From an uncultured bacterium (GTDB taxonomy: Bacteria; Pseudomonadota; Alphaproteobacteria; Sphingomonadales; Sphingomonadaceae): a DNA stretch of 64,000 bases. Positions 17,442-25,425 of the stretch are shown here, one piece after another; positions within the stretch are counted from its first letter, which is position 1; every line of letters begins with the position of its first letter. The notes beneath the pieces are model-generated. The model ran no database searches. It saw nothing but the letters and a program-made list of their open reading frames with translations, and had not been told where the DNA came from. Position numbers and translations under genes: made by a program. The stretch spans positions 124,001-188,000 of the forward strand of contig CALOGB020000174.1 in the NCBI GenBank assembly GCA_942636505.2, read 5' to 3'.

Positions 17442-17717
17442 TTATTCAGCCGCGGCAGGCATTGGCGAGACGTGGATCGCGCCCGCGACCGCGCGGCGGA
17501 GCGCGACGGTCATCCGGCCGATACGGCAGGCGATCGGGCCCTGGCCCAGCGTCGCACGGTGCAAAACCTCGACATCGACACCCTCGTCGAAGCCGAGTTC
17601 GCGCAACCGGCGCGCCTCGGGATCGGCAAGTCGTGCCCATTCGATCGCGGCAACGATGCCATGCTGCTTGCGAGGCAGCGTTTCGAGGCTGACGGAACGA
17701 TCGGGGCGAGTGTCCAT
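17442..17717 (-). CDS. feoA: ferrous iron transport protein A
   Basis: A 91-residue SH3-like protein. VSLETLPRKQHGIVAAIEW, RRLRELGFDEGVDVEVLHRA and IACRIGRMTVALRRAVAGAI follow the FeoA pattern. It supports FeoB-dependent Fe(II) uptake at the inner membrane. ATG 17717 (MDTRPDRS) is chosen; an upstream extension would cross a palindromic operator-like site. No strong Shine-Dalgarno is visible, because the candidate operator occupies the position where it should be. Confidence 0.92.
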   Translation of the reverse strand: MDTRPDRSVSLETLPRKQHGIVAAIEWARLADPEARRLRELGFDEGVDVEVLHRATLGQGPIACRIGRMTVALRRAVAGAIHVSPMPAAAE

Positions 17718-17723
17718 GATGCG

Positions 17724-17736
17724 ACTGATTATCAGT
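17724..17736 (-). promoter_or_regulatory. candidate iron-responsive operator before feoA
   Basis: ACTGATTATCAGT is a 13-bp palindrome (6-bp arms around one base) lying 7-19 nt upstream of the feoA start codon. It is an AT-rich island in GC-rich surroundings and has the GAT/ATC half-site flavour of Fur-family operators, though it is shorter than a full Fur box. Position over the ribosome binding region fits repression. Assignment to Fur is inference. Confidence 0.4.
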
Positions 17737-17845
17737 AACGCCCAGGGAAGGGAAGCCCTAACCGTCGTTGGTTGTGACCGCCTCGACGCCTCGCCATCGG
17801 GGTGAAAGTCTGGAGACAGAGGCACTTAGCCGAGTGCTGCTGGCT

Positions 17846-18499
17846 TCAAGCCGTCGGATAGCGCAGCCGGCCGACGAATCGCGACAGGCTGAAACCGTGC
17901 TCAGTGCGCTTGAGGAACCCGGCCTTGGCCTTCTCGAACTGCATGATCCCATTGATCCGGCGACCGAGGAACGCCCGCGTATCGGCTAGGCCCTCGCTCT
18001 CGTCGTCGAGAAACACCGTGATCGTCGACGCGTACAAGCCGAGCAGGATCGTCCGCTTGGTGTAGTAATTATAGTCGGTCGCGACGTCGCCAGCGGCACG
18101 CCAGATCGTGTCGACCGTCCGCCACCCGAGCCGCGTCGCCTTCGCCAGATTTTGCGGGAGCGCGAGGATCGCGAGCGCGCGCCGCAGCGACTCGCGATCG
18201 ATCGACGTCGCGTCGAGCCGTGCCTCGACCAGCGCGGTGATCTTCTCACGGATCTTCATCAGCGCGAGCCGCTCGGGCGGCACCGCGGCCAGCATCACGC
18301 CGTCGATATGCGCGAACCACGCGTCGATCATGTCGACCGGACCGTCCTTGAACGCGAGGGCGGCGATGTCGGTGTCGATCCCCTCGGCCTGCGCGGCCAT
18401 GTCGCGCGCGGCGTCGCTCCAGCCGTCGAACGCCGCGTTGGCGGCGATGCCGGGGGCGAGCTTTGCGCGGATTTCGTCGAGCGTAAGGTCCTGGGTCAT
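17846..18499 (-). CDS. COQ9 family protein (ubiquinone biosynthesis)
   Basis: A 217-residue all-helical protein. The C-terminal half (SLRRALAILALPQNLAKATRLGWRTVDTIWRAAGD, then TDYNYYTKRTILLGLYAST) is the COQ9 lipid-binding signature, with the tryptophan-rich helix and the RTILLGLY motif. In mitochondria COQ9 presents ubiquinone intermediates to COQ7; bacterial homologues are largely confined to alphaproteobacteria. ATG 18499 overlaps the upstream transporter stop as ATGA, so it is second in a two-gene operon. No quinone-biosynthesis enzyme is adjacent. Confidence 0.9.
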   Translation of the reverse strand: MTQDLTLDEIRAKLAPGIAANAAFDGWSDAARDMAAQAEGIDTDIAALAFKDGPVDMIDAWFAHIDGVMLAAVPPERLALMKIREKITALVEARLDATSIDRESLRRALAILALPQNLAKATRLGWRTVDTIWRAAGDVATDYNYYTKRTILLGLYASTITVFLDDESEGLADTRAFLGRRINGIMQFEKAKAGFLKRTEHGFSLSRFVGRLRYPTA

Positions 18500-19488
18500 A
18501 CCGTCTCCTGCCGTTCAAAATCAGGCGTATCAAGCGTGTCTTCAAGGGGAATTTCCGGGGGAGGTCCCCGGCGGACGAGCACCAGGGCGACCGCCACCAT
18601 CACCACGCCGACCAGATCCGCCGCGCCGAGCCGCTCGCCATACACCAGCCAGCCCACCACGCCGGCGACCACCGGCTGGATCAGCAACGCGATCCCGATC
18701 ACCAGCGGCGAGAAGCGGCCGAGCGCATAGATCATCAACCCCTGGCCGAGCACCTGGCTGCACAAGGCAAGCCCGATCAGCGGCCCCCAATGCGTTGGCA
18801 TCACCCGCTCACCCATCGCCAGCGCGAACACGAGCAGCGGTACGATCCCCGCCAGCGTCGACAAGGTCAGCGCGGACAGCGGCGCCAACGTCGCCCGCGC
18901 GCGCGCCATCAGGATGAAATAGACGGTATAAAGCAGCCCCGCGAGGATGCAGAGCAGATCGCCCACGAGGTTCTTCGCATCGAGCTGATACGACCGCCCG
19001 AGCAACAGCGCAGCGCCCGTCGCCGCCAGTACCAGCGCCCAGCCCTGAGTCCGCGTCGGCCACGTCTTCGCGATCAGGAAGCCGTAGATCGGAAAGATCA
19101 GCGTCGCCGCGTTGCCGAACAGCGTCGCATTGGCGAGCGTCGTGCGCCGAATGCCGAGATGCCACGCGCCGAGATCGGCCGCGAAACACACGCCGCCGAC
19201 GATCAACCCGATCCACACGCCGCGGCTCAACCGGGTCGGCCGTGCGCCCTGCTGGACCGCGACGGCGACCAGGAACGGCACCGCCAGCGTGAGCCGCCAG
19301 AACCCCGCTGCCACCGGCCCGACCTCGGTCGCGCGGACGAACCACGGCCCGAACGCGAGCGCAACGTTCGCCACCACCAGCGCGGCGAAGGCGATAAGTC
19401 CCGGCGCGGCAACACTTTCCGCAACCGGCGTCAAACCGTGCGGCGTATCGGGCACGCTAGATAATCTTTGCGGGTCGGGGCGATGCAT
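18496..19488 (-). CDS. EamA/DMT superfamily transporter
   Basis: A 330-residue membrane protein with ten predicted helices in two EamA repeats. The first repeat begins LIAFAALVVANVALAFGPWF and the second near GDLLCILAGLLYTVYFILM. The final helix pair (VAGVVGWLVYGERLGAADLVG) carries the typical E-R-L-G/A motif of DMT exporters. It probably exports amino acids or other metabolites; the substrate is unknown. The start at ATG 19488 gives a 30-residue polar N-terminus; later starts are possible. The stop overlaps the COQ9 gene. Confidence 0.87.
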   Translation of the reverse strand: MHRPDPQRLSSVPDTPHGLTPVAESVAAPGLIAFAALVVANVALAFGPWFVRATEVGPVAAGFWRLTLAVPFLVAVAVQQGARPTRLSRGVWIGLIVGGVCFAADLGAWHLGIRRTTLANATLFGNAATLIFPIYGFLIAKTWPTRTQGWALVLAATGAALLLGRSYQLDAKNLVGDLLCILAGLLYTVYFILMARARATLAPLSALTLSTLAGIVPLLVFALAMGERVMPTHWGPLIGLALCSQVLGQGLMIYALGRFSPLVIGIALLIQPVVAGVVGWLVYGERLGAADLVGVVMVAVALVLVRRGPPPEIPLEDTLDTPDFERQETV

Positions 19489-19539
19489 GCCGCCCTGTAG
19501 CCTCCTATCTTCCGCCCGTCAGGCCAATAAGGAGCCCCC

Positions 19540-20628
19540 ATGCCTAGCCTTTTCGATCCGATTACCCTTGGTGCCGTCGAAGCGCCCAACCGCATCATCA
19601 TGGCGCCGCTCACCCGCGGGCGTGCCGACAGGGATGCGGTGCCGACCGACATCATGGTCGAGTATTACACGCAGCGTGCGAGCGCCGGCCTGATCATCTC
19701 GGAAGCTACCGGCATCAGCCGCGAAGGCCTTGGCTGGCCGTTCGCGCCGGGCCTGTGGACCGATGCGCAGGTCGCCGCCTGGAAGCCCGTCACCGACTCG
19801 GTCCACGCCGCCGGCGGCCGGATCGTCGCGCAGCTGTGGCACATGGGTCGCCAGGGCCATTCGTCGGTCTACGAGACGCAGCCCGTGTCGTCGTCGGCAA
19901 CCGCGACCGAAGGCCAGGCGCATACGTTCGAGGGCAAGAAGGATTTCGAGGTCGCGCGTCCGCTCGAGACCAACGAGATCCCGCGCCTGCTGGCCGACTA
20001 CGAGCTGGCAACGAAGAACGCGCTCGCAGCCGGCTTCGACGGCGTGCAGATTCATGCGGCGAACGGCTATCTGATCGACCAGTTCCTGCGCGACAACGCC
20101 AATTTCCGCACCGACGAATATGGCGGCTCGATCGAGAACCGCGTCCGCCTGCTCCGCGAAGTCGCCGAGCGCGTGATCTCGGTTGCCGGCGCCGACCGCG
20201 TCAGCGTCCGCCTGTCGCCCAACGGCGATTCGCAGGGTGTCGACGACAGCAATCCCGAGGCGCTGTTCACCGCCGCCGCCAAGGCGCTGTCCGATCTCGG
20301 CATTGCGTTCCTCGAACTGCGCGAGCCCGGCCCCGACGGTACGTTCGGCAAGACCGACGTGCCGAAGCTCAGCCCGGCGATCCGGGAAGTGTTCAAGGGC
20401 GTGCTGATCGTGAACTCGGACTACACGACGGTCGAAGAGGCGCAGGCCGAACTCGACTCGGGCAATGCCGACGCGATCACCTTCGGCCGCACGTTCATCG
20501 CGAACCCGGACCTCCCCGAGCGCCTGCGCACCGGCGCACCGCTCGCGAAGGACGATGCGAAGACGTGGTACAGCCAGGGCCCCGAGGGCTACATCGACTA
20601 CCCCGCGCTCGAGACTGCCAACGCCTGA
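19540..20628 (+). CDS. Old Yellow Enzyme family alkene reductase (FMN)
   Basis: A 362-residue TIM-barrel flavoprotein of the OYE/NemA class that reduces activated C=C bonds with NAD(P)H. FMN and substrate residues are recognisable: NRIIMAPLTRGRA near the N-terminus, QLWHMGRQGH (99-107), and the His/Asn pair H172-x-x-N175 in GVQIHAANGYLIDQFLRD. The TDEYGGSIENRVRLL block and the C-terminal ADAITFGRTFIANPDLPERL phosphate-binding region are complete. AAGGAG lies 6 nt upstream of ATG 19540. It may protect against electrophiles; regulation is not visible. Confidence 0.94.
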   Translation: MPSLFDPITLGAVEAPNRIIMAPLTRGRADRDAVPTDIMVEYYTQRASAGLIISEATGISREGLGWPFAPGLWTDAQVAAWKPVTDSVHAAGGRIVAQLWHMGRQGHSSVYETQPVSSSATATEGQAHTFEGKKDFEVARPLETNEIPRLLADYELATKNALAAGFDGVQIHAANGYLIDQFLRDNANFRTDEYGGSIENRVRLLREVAERVISVAGADRVSVRLSPNGDSQGVDDSNPEALFTAAAKALSDLGIAFLELREPGPDGTFGKTDVPKLSPAIREVFKGVLIVNSDYTTVEEAQAELDSGNADAITFGRTFIANPDLPERLRTGAPLAKDDAKTWYSQGPEGYIDYPALETANA

Positions 20629-20632
20629 GCTT

Positions 20633-20759
20633 GATCCTCCCCCGCAAGGGGGAGGTGGCAGGCGCCAGCCTGACGGAGGGGGAGGCACGCGCGAACAGTG
20701 GTTCCGTGTCCTCCCCCTCCGTCACCTTCGGCGACACCTCCCCCTGGCGGAGGAGGATC
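20633..20759. repeat. palindromic element, family D copy 2
   Basis: Begins GATCCTCCCCCGCAAGGGGG and ends GGAGGAGGATC. The arms are as in 10408-10534, but the right end has diverged (CTCCCCCTGGCGGAGGAGG). Inner arms around CCTGACGGAGGGGGAGG and CCTCCCCCTCCGTCA still pair. It starts 5 nt after the ene-reductase stop, so it could serve as the terminator. Confidence 0.88.
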
Positions 20760-20848
20760 GCGAAGGGCTGCCTATGGTCACCCGCGCTGCCATCGCCTAG
20801 CAGCGCGCTTCCGCGCCGCACGGCGCACCGGTGACGACAGGATATCTA

Positions 20849-21343
20849 ATGACCGACGGCTGGCCGAGCGGCGGCAGGGGAACGGGACCGCTCACGCCGG
20901 GCACCGCCGACCGTGCCGCAAAGCGGGCGGAAGAGCGCGCCAACGGCCGCGAGCAGCGGGCGAAAGAGCGGCTGGCCGCGTCCGAACAGCGATCCGAGTC
21001 GCGCGCTGCCCAGCGTGACCTCCAGTCCCAGGAGCGCGAACGCGCCCGCGAAAGCCGGCGTATCGAAGAGGATCAGCGGATCAAGGCGCGGCTCGATGCG
21101 CCGCCGACCAACGATGTCGAGGCGCTGAAGATCTCCAAACGCCGCCGTTCGGGCGCGATCGCGCGCAGCGGCGAAGAATCGAAGACTGACCGCGACACGC
21201 GTAGCTACAAGACCATCGTCGACACCGCGCGTATTCGCACGCTCGCCGATCGCGGCGCGTCGGTGGCAGGGCTCGCCGGCGCGTTCGGCATCAAGATCGA
21301 AGAGGTCGAGGCGGCTTTGCTGGAAACGGCCAACGAAGACTGA
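20849..21343 (+). CDS. hypothetical highly charged coiled-coil protein
   Basis: A 164-residue protein with no recognisable family. After a Gly-rich start (MTDGWPSGGRGTGPLTPGTA), residues about 22-85 are almost entirely Arg, Glu, Ala, Gln and Ser in an i,i+4 pattern, predicting a long solvent-exposed helix or coiled coil. The C-terminal part (TIVDTARIRTLADRGASVAG then LAGAFGIKIEEVEAALLE) looks like a small helix-turn-helix: a resolvase- or sigma-like two-helix unit. AGGA precedes ATG 20849 by 7 nt. No membrane segment or Cys. DNA binding is a reasonable guess only. Confidence 0.7.
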   Translation: MTDGWPSGGRGTGPLTPGTADRAAKRAEERANGREQRAKERLAASEQRSESRAAQRDLQSQERERARESRRIEEDQRIKARLDAPPTNDVEALKISKRRRSGAIARSGEESKTDRDTRSYKTIVDTARIRTLADRGASVAGLAGAFGIKIEEVEAALLETANED

Positions 21344-21345
21344 AG

Positions 21346-21720
21346 TCAGGCGGCCATGCGATCCCCGCCCAGCCACGCCTTCGCCTCATCGATGTCGAGG
21401 AACGTCCGGCAATTCTCGGCCTTCAGATAACGTTCGGTCTGGAGCTTGGCCAAATGCGACGCGACTACCGCCGCGATCGGCGCCGACGTCACCTTGAGCG
21501 CCTTGGGCATCATCGCCTCCAGCGCATCGACGACCTTCAACGGCTGGATCGCCGCCTTGCGCAGGTCGGCCAGCACGACGAACCGGCCGTGATACAGCCG
21601 CGCTGCCGATCCCCGGGCTAGCAGTTCCGCTGAGAACGCCGCCGTCGTCGCCACCGACCAGAACCCCTCGGTGACGATGTTGAGTGTCTTGGTCGGGACG
21701 TCGAAGCTGATCGTGTACAT
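21346..21720 (-). CDS. STAS/SpoIIAA-like domain protein
   Basis: A 124-residue protein with the alternating strand/helix pattern of the SpoIIAA-like (STAS) fold: MYTISFDVPTKTLNIVTEGF, HGRFVVLADLRKAAIQ, VTSAPIAAVVASHLAKLQ and a C-terminal helix CRTFLDIDEAKAWLGG. Such proteins appear in stress signalling and membrane-associated regulation, but the phosphorylatable Ser of anti-anti-sigma factors is not obvious here. ATG 21720 is preferred over ATG 21738 because GGAAA lies 7 nt before it. It ends 2 nt from the convergent hypothetical gene. Confidence 0.7.
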   Translation of the reverse strand: MYTISFDVPTKTLNIVTEGFWSVATTAAFSAELLARGSAARLYHGRFVVLADLRKAAIQPLKVVDALEAMMPKALKVTSAPIAAVVASHLAKLQTERYLKAENCRTFLDIDEAKAWLGGDRMAA

Positions 21721-21794
21721 AGTGGTTTCCGGTAACATCAGCGTCTTAACGAGACCCTGATGACTAGGGATCTTTCGCCGCCGGCTATCTTTCT

Positions 21795-21860
21795 TGTTCT
21801 CCCGCGAAGGCGGGAGCCCAGGGTCACGAACGCCGTCGTGTCCCGCCTGTGCGGGGGAAC
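21795..21860. repeat. palindromic element, family B copy 1
   Basis: The left hairpin TTCTCCCGCGAAGGCGGGAG (stem CTCCCGC-GAAG-GCGGGAG) and a diverged right hairpin (TCCCGCCTGTGCGGGGGA) flank a 25-nt spacer. This family recurs at 22795, 28494, 30971, 43916, 47267 and, diverged, 63760. It separates the STAS-like gene from the upstream DUF1206 gene. Confidence 0.8.
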
Positions 21861-21881
21861 GGATATGGGGATAAGAAAGCT

Positions 21882-22697
21882 CTAATCGGTACCCGGCAGG
21901 TCGACATGGATCCGGCGGAAGCGCGCCTCGACCAGACTGTACGCGCCGAACAGCGCCAGCCCGATACCGGTCAGCGCCAGCAGCCACTTGCCGCCCGGTT
22001 GCGATTGCAGCCGTTCCAGTGCCTCTGCCACGCCGCCCGCGTCGCTGGCATGTGCAGTCCAGGCGGCCAATCCGAACAGTCCGGCGACGATCAGGAACAC
22101 GAGCGCCCGCGCGCCGTAGCCGATCCTCCCCATCGTGCAGACATAGCCGGGCGCGGGGGCGTCGCCACGGAGGTCCTGGATGAAGTCACCGCGCCACGCC
22201 TTCTGTGCCTGCTGGAAGGCGGCGACCAGCACGCCGATTGCGACCGCGCCGACCAACACACGCCCGGCCGGCTGGTCGAGCAGCAGCGCGGTCCAGTCGC
22301 GCGCGCTCTCGTCGCCGGGCGAGACGGCGGCATCGCGCGATCCCGTCTTCATCGCGAGCTTGGCAGCGGTCCAGGCGAGGATCAGGTGGGCGATCCCGCT
22401 GACGACGTGGCCGATCCGCTTGAGGCTGCCCTTGACGTCGCTGCCGATCTGCTCGGGGTTCGCCGCCGCTTCGGTCAGTCGCCAGACCGCATAGCCGAGT
22501 AGGCCGGCGGCGACGATCGCGAGCAGCACCGGGCCGAACGCCTCGTCCGCCATCGATCCGATCGCGCCCTGGTTGTCGGCGATCTTGCCACCGCGGAGTG
22601 CCGCGTCGACCGCGAACCAGCCGACCAGCACGTACACCACGCCGCGTGCGGCAAAGCCAAGCTTGGCGAGCCACGTCGCATTCGCATCCGAGATCAT
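21882..22697 (-). CDS. DUF1206 family membrane protein
   Basis: A 271-residue protein with six membrane helices arranged as three two-helix repeats. Each repeat opens with a similar motif: LAKLGFAARGVVYVLVGWF, then LKRIGHVVSGIAHLILAW, then MGRIGYGARALVFLIVAGLF. This triple repeat defines DUF1206, whose function is unknown. ATG 22697 has AAGGGGG 7 nt upstream. An exact EcfG-type promoter 26-50 nt before the start codon places the gene in the general stress response. The last residues (FRRIHVDLPGTD) are cytoplasmic or periplasmic tail. Confidence 0.9.
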   Translation of the reverse strand: MISDANATWLAKLGFAARGVVYVLVGWFAVDAALRGGKIADNQGAIGSMADEAFGPVLLAIVAAGLLGYAVWRLTEAAANPEQIGSDVKGSLKRIGHVVSGIAHLILAWTAAKLAMKTGSRDAAVSPGDESARDWTALLLDQPAGRVLVGAVAIGVLVAAFQQAQKAWRGDFIQDLRGDAPAPGYVCTMGRIGYGARALVFLIVAGLFGLAAWTAHASDAGGVAEALERLQSQPGGKWLLALTGIGLALFGAYSLVEARFRRIHVDLPGTD

Positions 22698-22722
22698 CAC
22701 GGCCCCCTTGTTACGCAGGCAT

Positions 22723-22747
22723 AACGGTGCGCGGCGTGGGACGTTCC
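22723..22747 (-). promoter_or_regulatory. EcfG-type general stress promoter before DUF1206 gene
   Basis: On the minus strand GGAAC (22747-22743), a 16-nt spacer, then CGTT (22726-22723). This is an exact match to the alphaproteobacterial EcfG consensus. The expected transcription start near 22716 would give an mRNA leader of about 19 nt holding the AAGGGGG ribosome binding site. Family B copy 2 begins 48 nt upstream. Confidence 0.75.
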
Positions 22748-22794
22748 TGTGGCGAGTCATTTGGAAACGGCTACCCTTCCGAGCAGGCGAGATT

Positions 22795-22850
22795 TGTTTC
22801 CCCGCGAAGGCGGGGATCCAGTCTGGGCTCCCGCCTTCGCGGGAGAACAA
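22795..22850. repeat. palindromic element, family B copy 2
   Basis: Arms TGTTTCCCCGCGAAGGCGGG and CCCGCCTTCGCGGGAGAACA pair nearly perfectly around a short central CAGTCTGGG-type spacer. It is 56 bp long and lies just upstream of the DUF1206 promoter. Confidence 0.88.
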
Positions 22851-23116
22851 GGAAGGGCATCATGCCGGGCAATTACCCGCATGTACTTACTCATGGCCAT
22901 CGGCACCGTGGTTGTCGCGGGCGGCGCGGCTAGGGATTAAGGGCCGACCTGCCTTCGGTTCCGTCGAAGCTATGACCATTTTCGCCGTTCAAGGGCGCAG
23001 ACTTGATCGATCCTCCTCTGGCAGGGCAGGATTTTTAATCGGACGTTGGTTCGGTTTGACGCTGCCAAGGGAAAGGGTCCCGGGGCGACTTCCCTGTCGA
23101 AAGGGTGAGGGCGAGG
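22851..23116. other. intergenic stretch, nothing convincing
   Basis: Together with the promoter and repeat this makes a 419-nt gene-free gap (22698-23116). A 19-codon frame at 22881-22940 would encode a hydrophobic peptide, but it has no ribosome binding site. I see no tRNA, clear terminator or promoter in the rest. The two flanking genes on the minus strand are probably separate transcription units. Confidence 0.5.
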
Positions 23117-23314
23117 TTACTTCTCGAACGTGTCTGAGGTGGAATCGAGCCTCGCGCCGTCGAGCGTCCTCTCGATCCGAATCTTCGCAGCCTCGTCTAC
23201 AGCCTTCTGCGCGGTGGTCCGCCCGAACAGTGTGCGGTTCCGATCCGCCTTAGATGAAGCCTCGTCACGAGCCCGCTGCTTCCGAACGAGTCGCAGGTTG
23301 ATCACGTCACCCAC
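23117..23314 (-). CDS. DUF4169 family protein
   Basis: A 65-residue basic/helical protein. [19 protein letters not shown] at the start and RTLFGRTTAQKAVDEAAK in the middle match the small DUF4169 family (GD-INLR--RK...FGRTK pattern), whose function is unknown. The start is GTG 23314, with GGAGAG 6 nt upstream, overlapping the end of the GNAT gene by 8 nt. It is therefore the last gene of the riboflavin operon. Homologues are mostly from alphaproteobacteria. Confidence 0.8.
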   Translation of the reverse strand: MGDVINLRLVRKQRARDEASSKADRNRTLFGRTTAQKAVDEAAKIRIERTLDGARLDSTSDTFEK

Positions 23315-23852
23315 GCCCTGCTCTCCGCGCCCGCCAGTCGGCAGCGCCCTGTCCCCAATCGTCCACCGGCAGCGATTCGAGCGGCGGGGGCAGTTTAGTT
23401 CGGCCGCGGTTGGTCGATTCGAGCCATTGCGCGAGCGCGATCGACTCCACGTTGTCGGGTGCGATGGTGTGAATGATGTCGGTCCAGCCGAGCACATCCA
23501 CCGCATAGTCGATCGTCGCCGTCGCGGCCTCATGCGCGAAGCCGCGACCGGCGAACTGCGATGCCAGTCCCCAGCCGATTTCCGTACCCGGCCAGTCTTC
23601 GGGCTGCCACGGACCGACGCGGCCGATCCACGCGCCGGTATCGCGCAGCGTCACCGCGAACATCGAGAAGCCGCGAATGCTCCATGCACCCGCCATCGCG
23701 CACAGCCCGCGCCAGGCGACGCTGCGCGACTGCACGCCGCCGAGATGGCGCATCGTGACGGGATCGGCATGGAACGCATACCACGCCTCGGCATCCTCCG
23801 GTCCCAAGGGCCGGAGCAACAGGCGCTCCGTCAGGAGCACCGGCGCGGTCAT
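23307..23852 (-). CDS. GNAT family N-acetyltransferase (RimJ/RimL-like)
   Basis: A 181-residue acetyltransferase: [20 protein letters not shown] at the N-terminus, [20 protein letters not shown] for the central strands, and the acetyl-CoA loop [19 protein letters not shown]. Late residues [20 protein letters not shown] hold the conserved Asn of the RimJ/RimL type. ATG 23852 overlaps the ribH stop (ATGA on the minus strand), so it is a coupled member of the riboflavin operon. The acceptor could be a ribosomal protein or a small molecule; sequence does not tell. Confidence 0.9.
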   Translation of the reverse strand: MTAPVLLTERLLLRPLGPEDAEAWYAFHADPVTMRHLGGVQSRSVAWRGLCAMAGAWSIRGFSMFAVTLRDTGAWIGRVGPWQPEDWPGTEIGWGLASQFAGRGFAHEAATATIDYAVDVLGWTDIIHTIAPDNVESIALAQWLESTNRGRTKLPPPLESLPVDDWGQGAADWRARRAGRG

Positions 23853-24271
23853 ACGATGAAGCGGTCCTTCAGCGCTAGCATCGCCAGCGCCGCATTGGCC
23901 GCGCCGCCGCCCTTGTCGCCTTCGGTGGGCTTCGCACGCGTCAACGCCTGTGCTTCGTTCTCGGTGGTCAGGATGCCGTTGCCGATCGGCAGGCCATCCA
24001 TCGTCAGCTGCATGATCCCGCGTGCGCTCTCGCCCGCGACGATCTCGAAATGATAGGTCTCGCCGCGGATCACGACGCCCAGCGCGACATAGGCGTCGAA
24101 CGTCTCGCTCTCCGCCGCCAACGCGATCGCGCCGGGGACTTCGAGCGCGCCGGGCACGGTGATCGTCTCGTACGTGTGGCCGGCGGCTTCGATCGCGGCC
24201 TTCGCGCCCTCGACCAGCAGGTCGTTGAGGTGACCGTAGAACCGGGCTTCGACGATGAGGAGATGCGCCAT
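23849..24271 (-). CDS. ribH: 6,7-dimethyl-8-ribityllumazine synthase
   Basis: A 140-residue lumazine synthase that condenses 3,4-dihydroxy-2-butanone 4-phosphate with the ribitylamino pyrimidine. [32 protein letters not shown] and [20 protein letters not shown] contain the substrate-binding and active-site residues, including the His in [23 protein letters not shown] and the [10 protein letters not shown]-terminus complete the fold. The start abuts the ribBX stop. It is the fourth riboflavin gene in the operon. Confidence 0.96.
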   Translation of the reverse strand: MAHLLIVEARFYGHLNDLLVEGAKAAIEAAGHTYETITVPGALEVPGAIALAAESETFDAYVALGVVIRGETYHFEIVAGESARGIMQLTMDGLPIGNGILTTENEAQALTRAKPTEGDKGGGAANAALAMLALKDRFIV

Positions 24272-25425
24272 CAGTTGCTCTTTTCCGTGTTCAGGGACGC
24301 GATCGGGCGCTCGCCGACGATCGACAGGCCATAGCCGTCGAGGCCGACCAGCGTGTGATGCGTGTTGGTGATCAGCACCATGTCGTGGACGCCGAGTTCG
24401 GTCAGGATCATCGCGCCGACGCCGTAGTCGCGCAGTTCCTCCATGTCCGGGGTGATCTCAGCACCCGCCTTCTTCATCACTGCCGAGGTGAAGGTGTTGC
24501 TGCGTGGGCGGTTGATGACGACGATCACGCCAGCGCCCTCGTCCGCGATCATCTGCATCGAACGCGCGAGAATCCGACCGCGTTCGCCCGACTCGCCGAA
24601 GATATCCGCGAACGGCGACAGCGCGTGCATGCGGACGAGCGTCGGCTTGGCGGGATCGATCTTGCCCTTGACCAGCGCGACCTGCTCGGTGCCGGTCGCC
24701 TTGTTCCAGAACGTCAGCGCGCTCCAGTCGCCGCCCCATTCGGAGGTGAACTTGGCTTCTGCGCGCTTCTCGACGAGGTGATCGTGGCGGCGGCGATACG
24801 CGATCAGGTCGCGGATCGTGCCGATCTTGACGTTGTGGAACTGCGCGAAGGTGACGAGGTCGTCCATCCGCGCCATCGTGCCGTCCTCGTTCATGATCTC
24901 GCAGATCACGCCCGAGGGATTGAGCCCGGCAAGCCGCGCGACGTCGACCGCGGCCTCGGTATGGCCGGCGCGGATCAACACGCCGCCGTCGCGCGCGACC
25001 AGCGGGAAGACGTGGCCGGGGGTGACGATGTCAGGCTTGCCCTTGGTCGCATCGACCGCGACCGCGATGGTGCGCGCGCGATCGGCGGCCGAGATGCCCG
25101 TCGTGACGCCTTCGAGCGCCTCGATCGACACGGTGAACGCGGTCTCGTGCCGGGTGCCGTTGTTGCGGCTCATCAGTTCGAGACCGAGTTCCTCGGTGCG
25201 ATCCTTGGTCAGCGCGAGGCAGATGAGCCCGCGACCGAACTTCGCCATGAAGTTGATTTTTTCCGGCGTTGCCATCTGCGCGGGAATGACGAGGTCGCCT
25301 TCGTTCTCGCGATCCTCGTCGTCGACCAGTATGAACATCCGGCCGTTGCGCGCCTCGTCGATGATCTCTTCGGGGCTGGAGAGGTACCCGTGCTTCAGAC
25401 GGGCGAGTTCAGCTGGCTTTGACAC
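24271..25425 (-). CDS. ribB: 3,4-dihydroxy-2-butanone 4-phosphate synthase fused to degenerate RibA domain (RibBX type)
   Basis: 384 residues. The N-terminal half (to about 205) is an intact Rib[39 protein letters not shown]. The C-terminal half aligns in layout with GTP cyclohydrolase II, but the zinc triad (C-x10-C-x-C) is absent; the corresponding stretch reads [20 protein letters not shown] with no Cys. The second domain should therefore lack RibA activity, as in the RibBX variant known from Proteobacteria, and an independent ribA is expected elsewhere. GTG 25425 overlaps ribE by 17 nt; a longer frame would only extend inside ribE. Confidence 0.92.
   Translation of the reverse strand: MSKPAELARLKHGYLSSPEEIIDEARNGRMFILVDDEDRENEGDLVIPAQMATPEKINFMAKFGRGLICLALTKDRTEELGLELMSRNNGTRHETAFTVSIEALEGVTTGISAADRARTIAVAVDATKGKPDIVTPGHVFPLVARDGGVLIRAGHTEAAVDVARLAGLNPSGVICEIMNEDGTMARMDDLVTFAQFHNVKIGTIRDLIAYRRRHDHLVEKRAEAKFTSEWGGDWSALTFWNKATGTEQVALVKGKIDPAKPTLVRMHALSPFADIFGESGERGRILARSMQMIADEGAGVIVVINRPRSNTFTSAVMKKAGAEITPDMEELRDYGVGAMILTELGVHDMVLITNTHHTLVGLDGYGLSIVGERPIASLNTEKSN

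Noticed and set aside
22881..22940. 19-codon frame for a hydrophobic peptide (MYLLMAIGTVVVAGGAARD)
   Set aside because: No ribosome binding site, next to a palindromic element, and length expected by chance. It could be a type I toxin-like peptide, but nothing supports that.
23130..24053. 307-codon plus-strand frame opposite ribH and the GNAT gene
   Set aside because: Antisense shadow of three recognised genes with no domain of its own.
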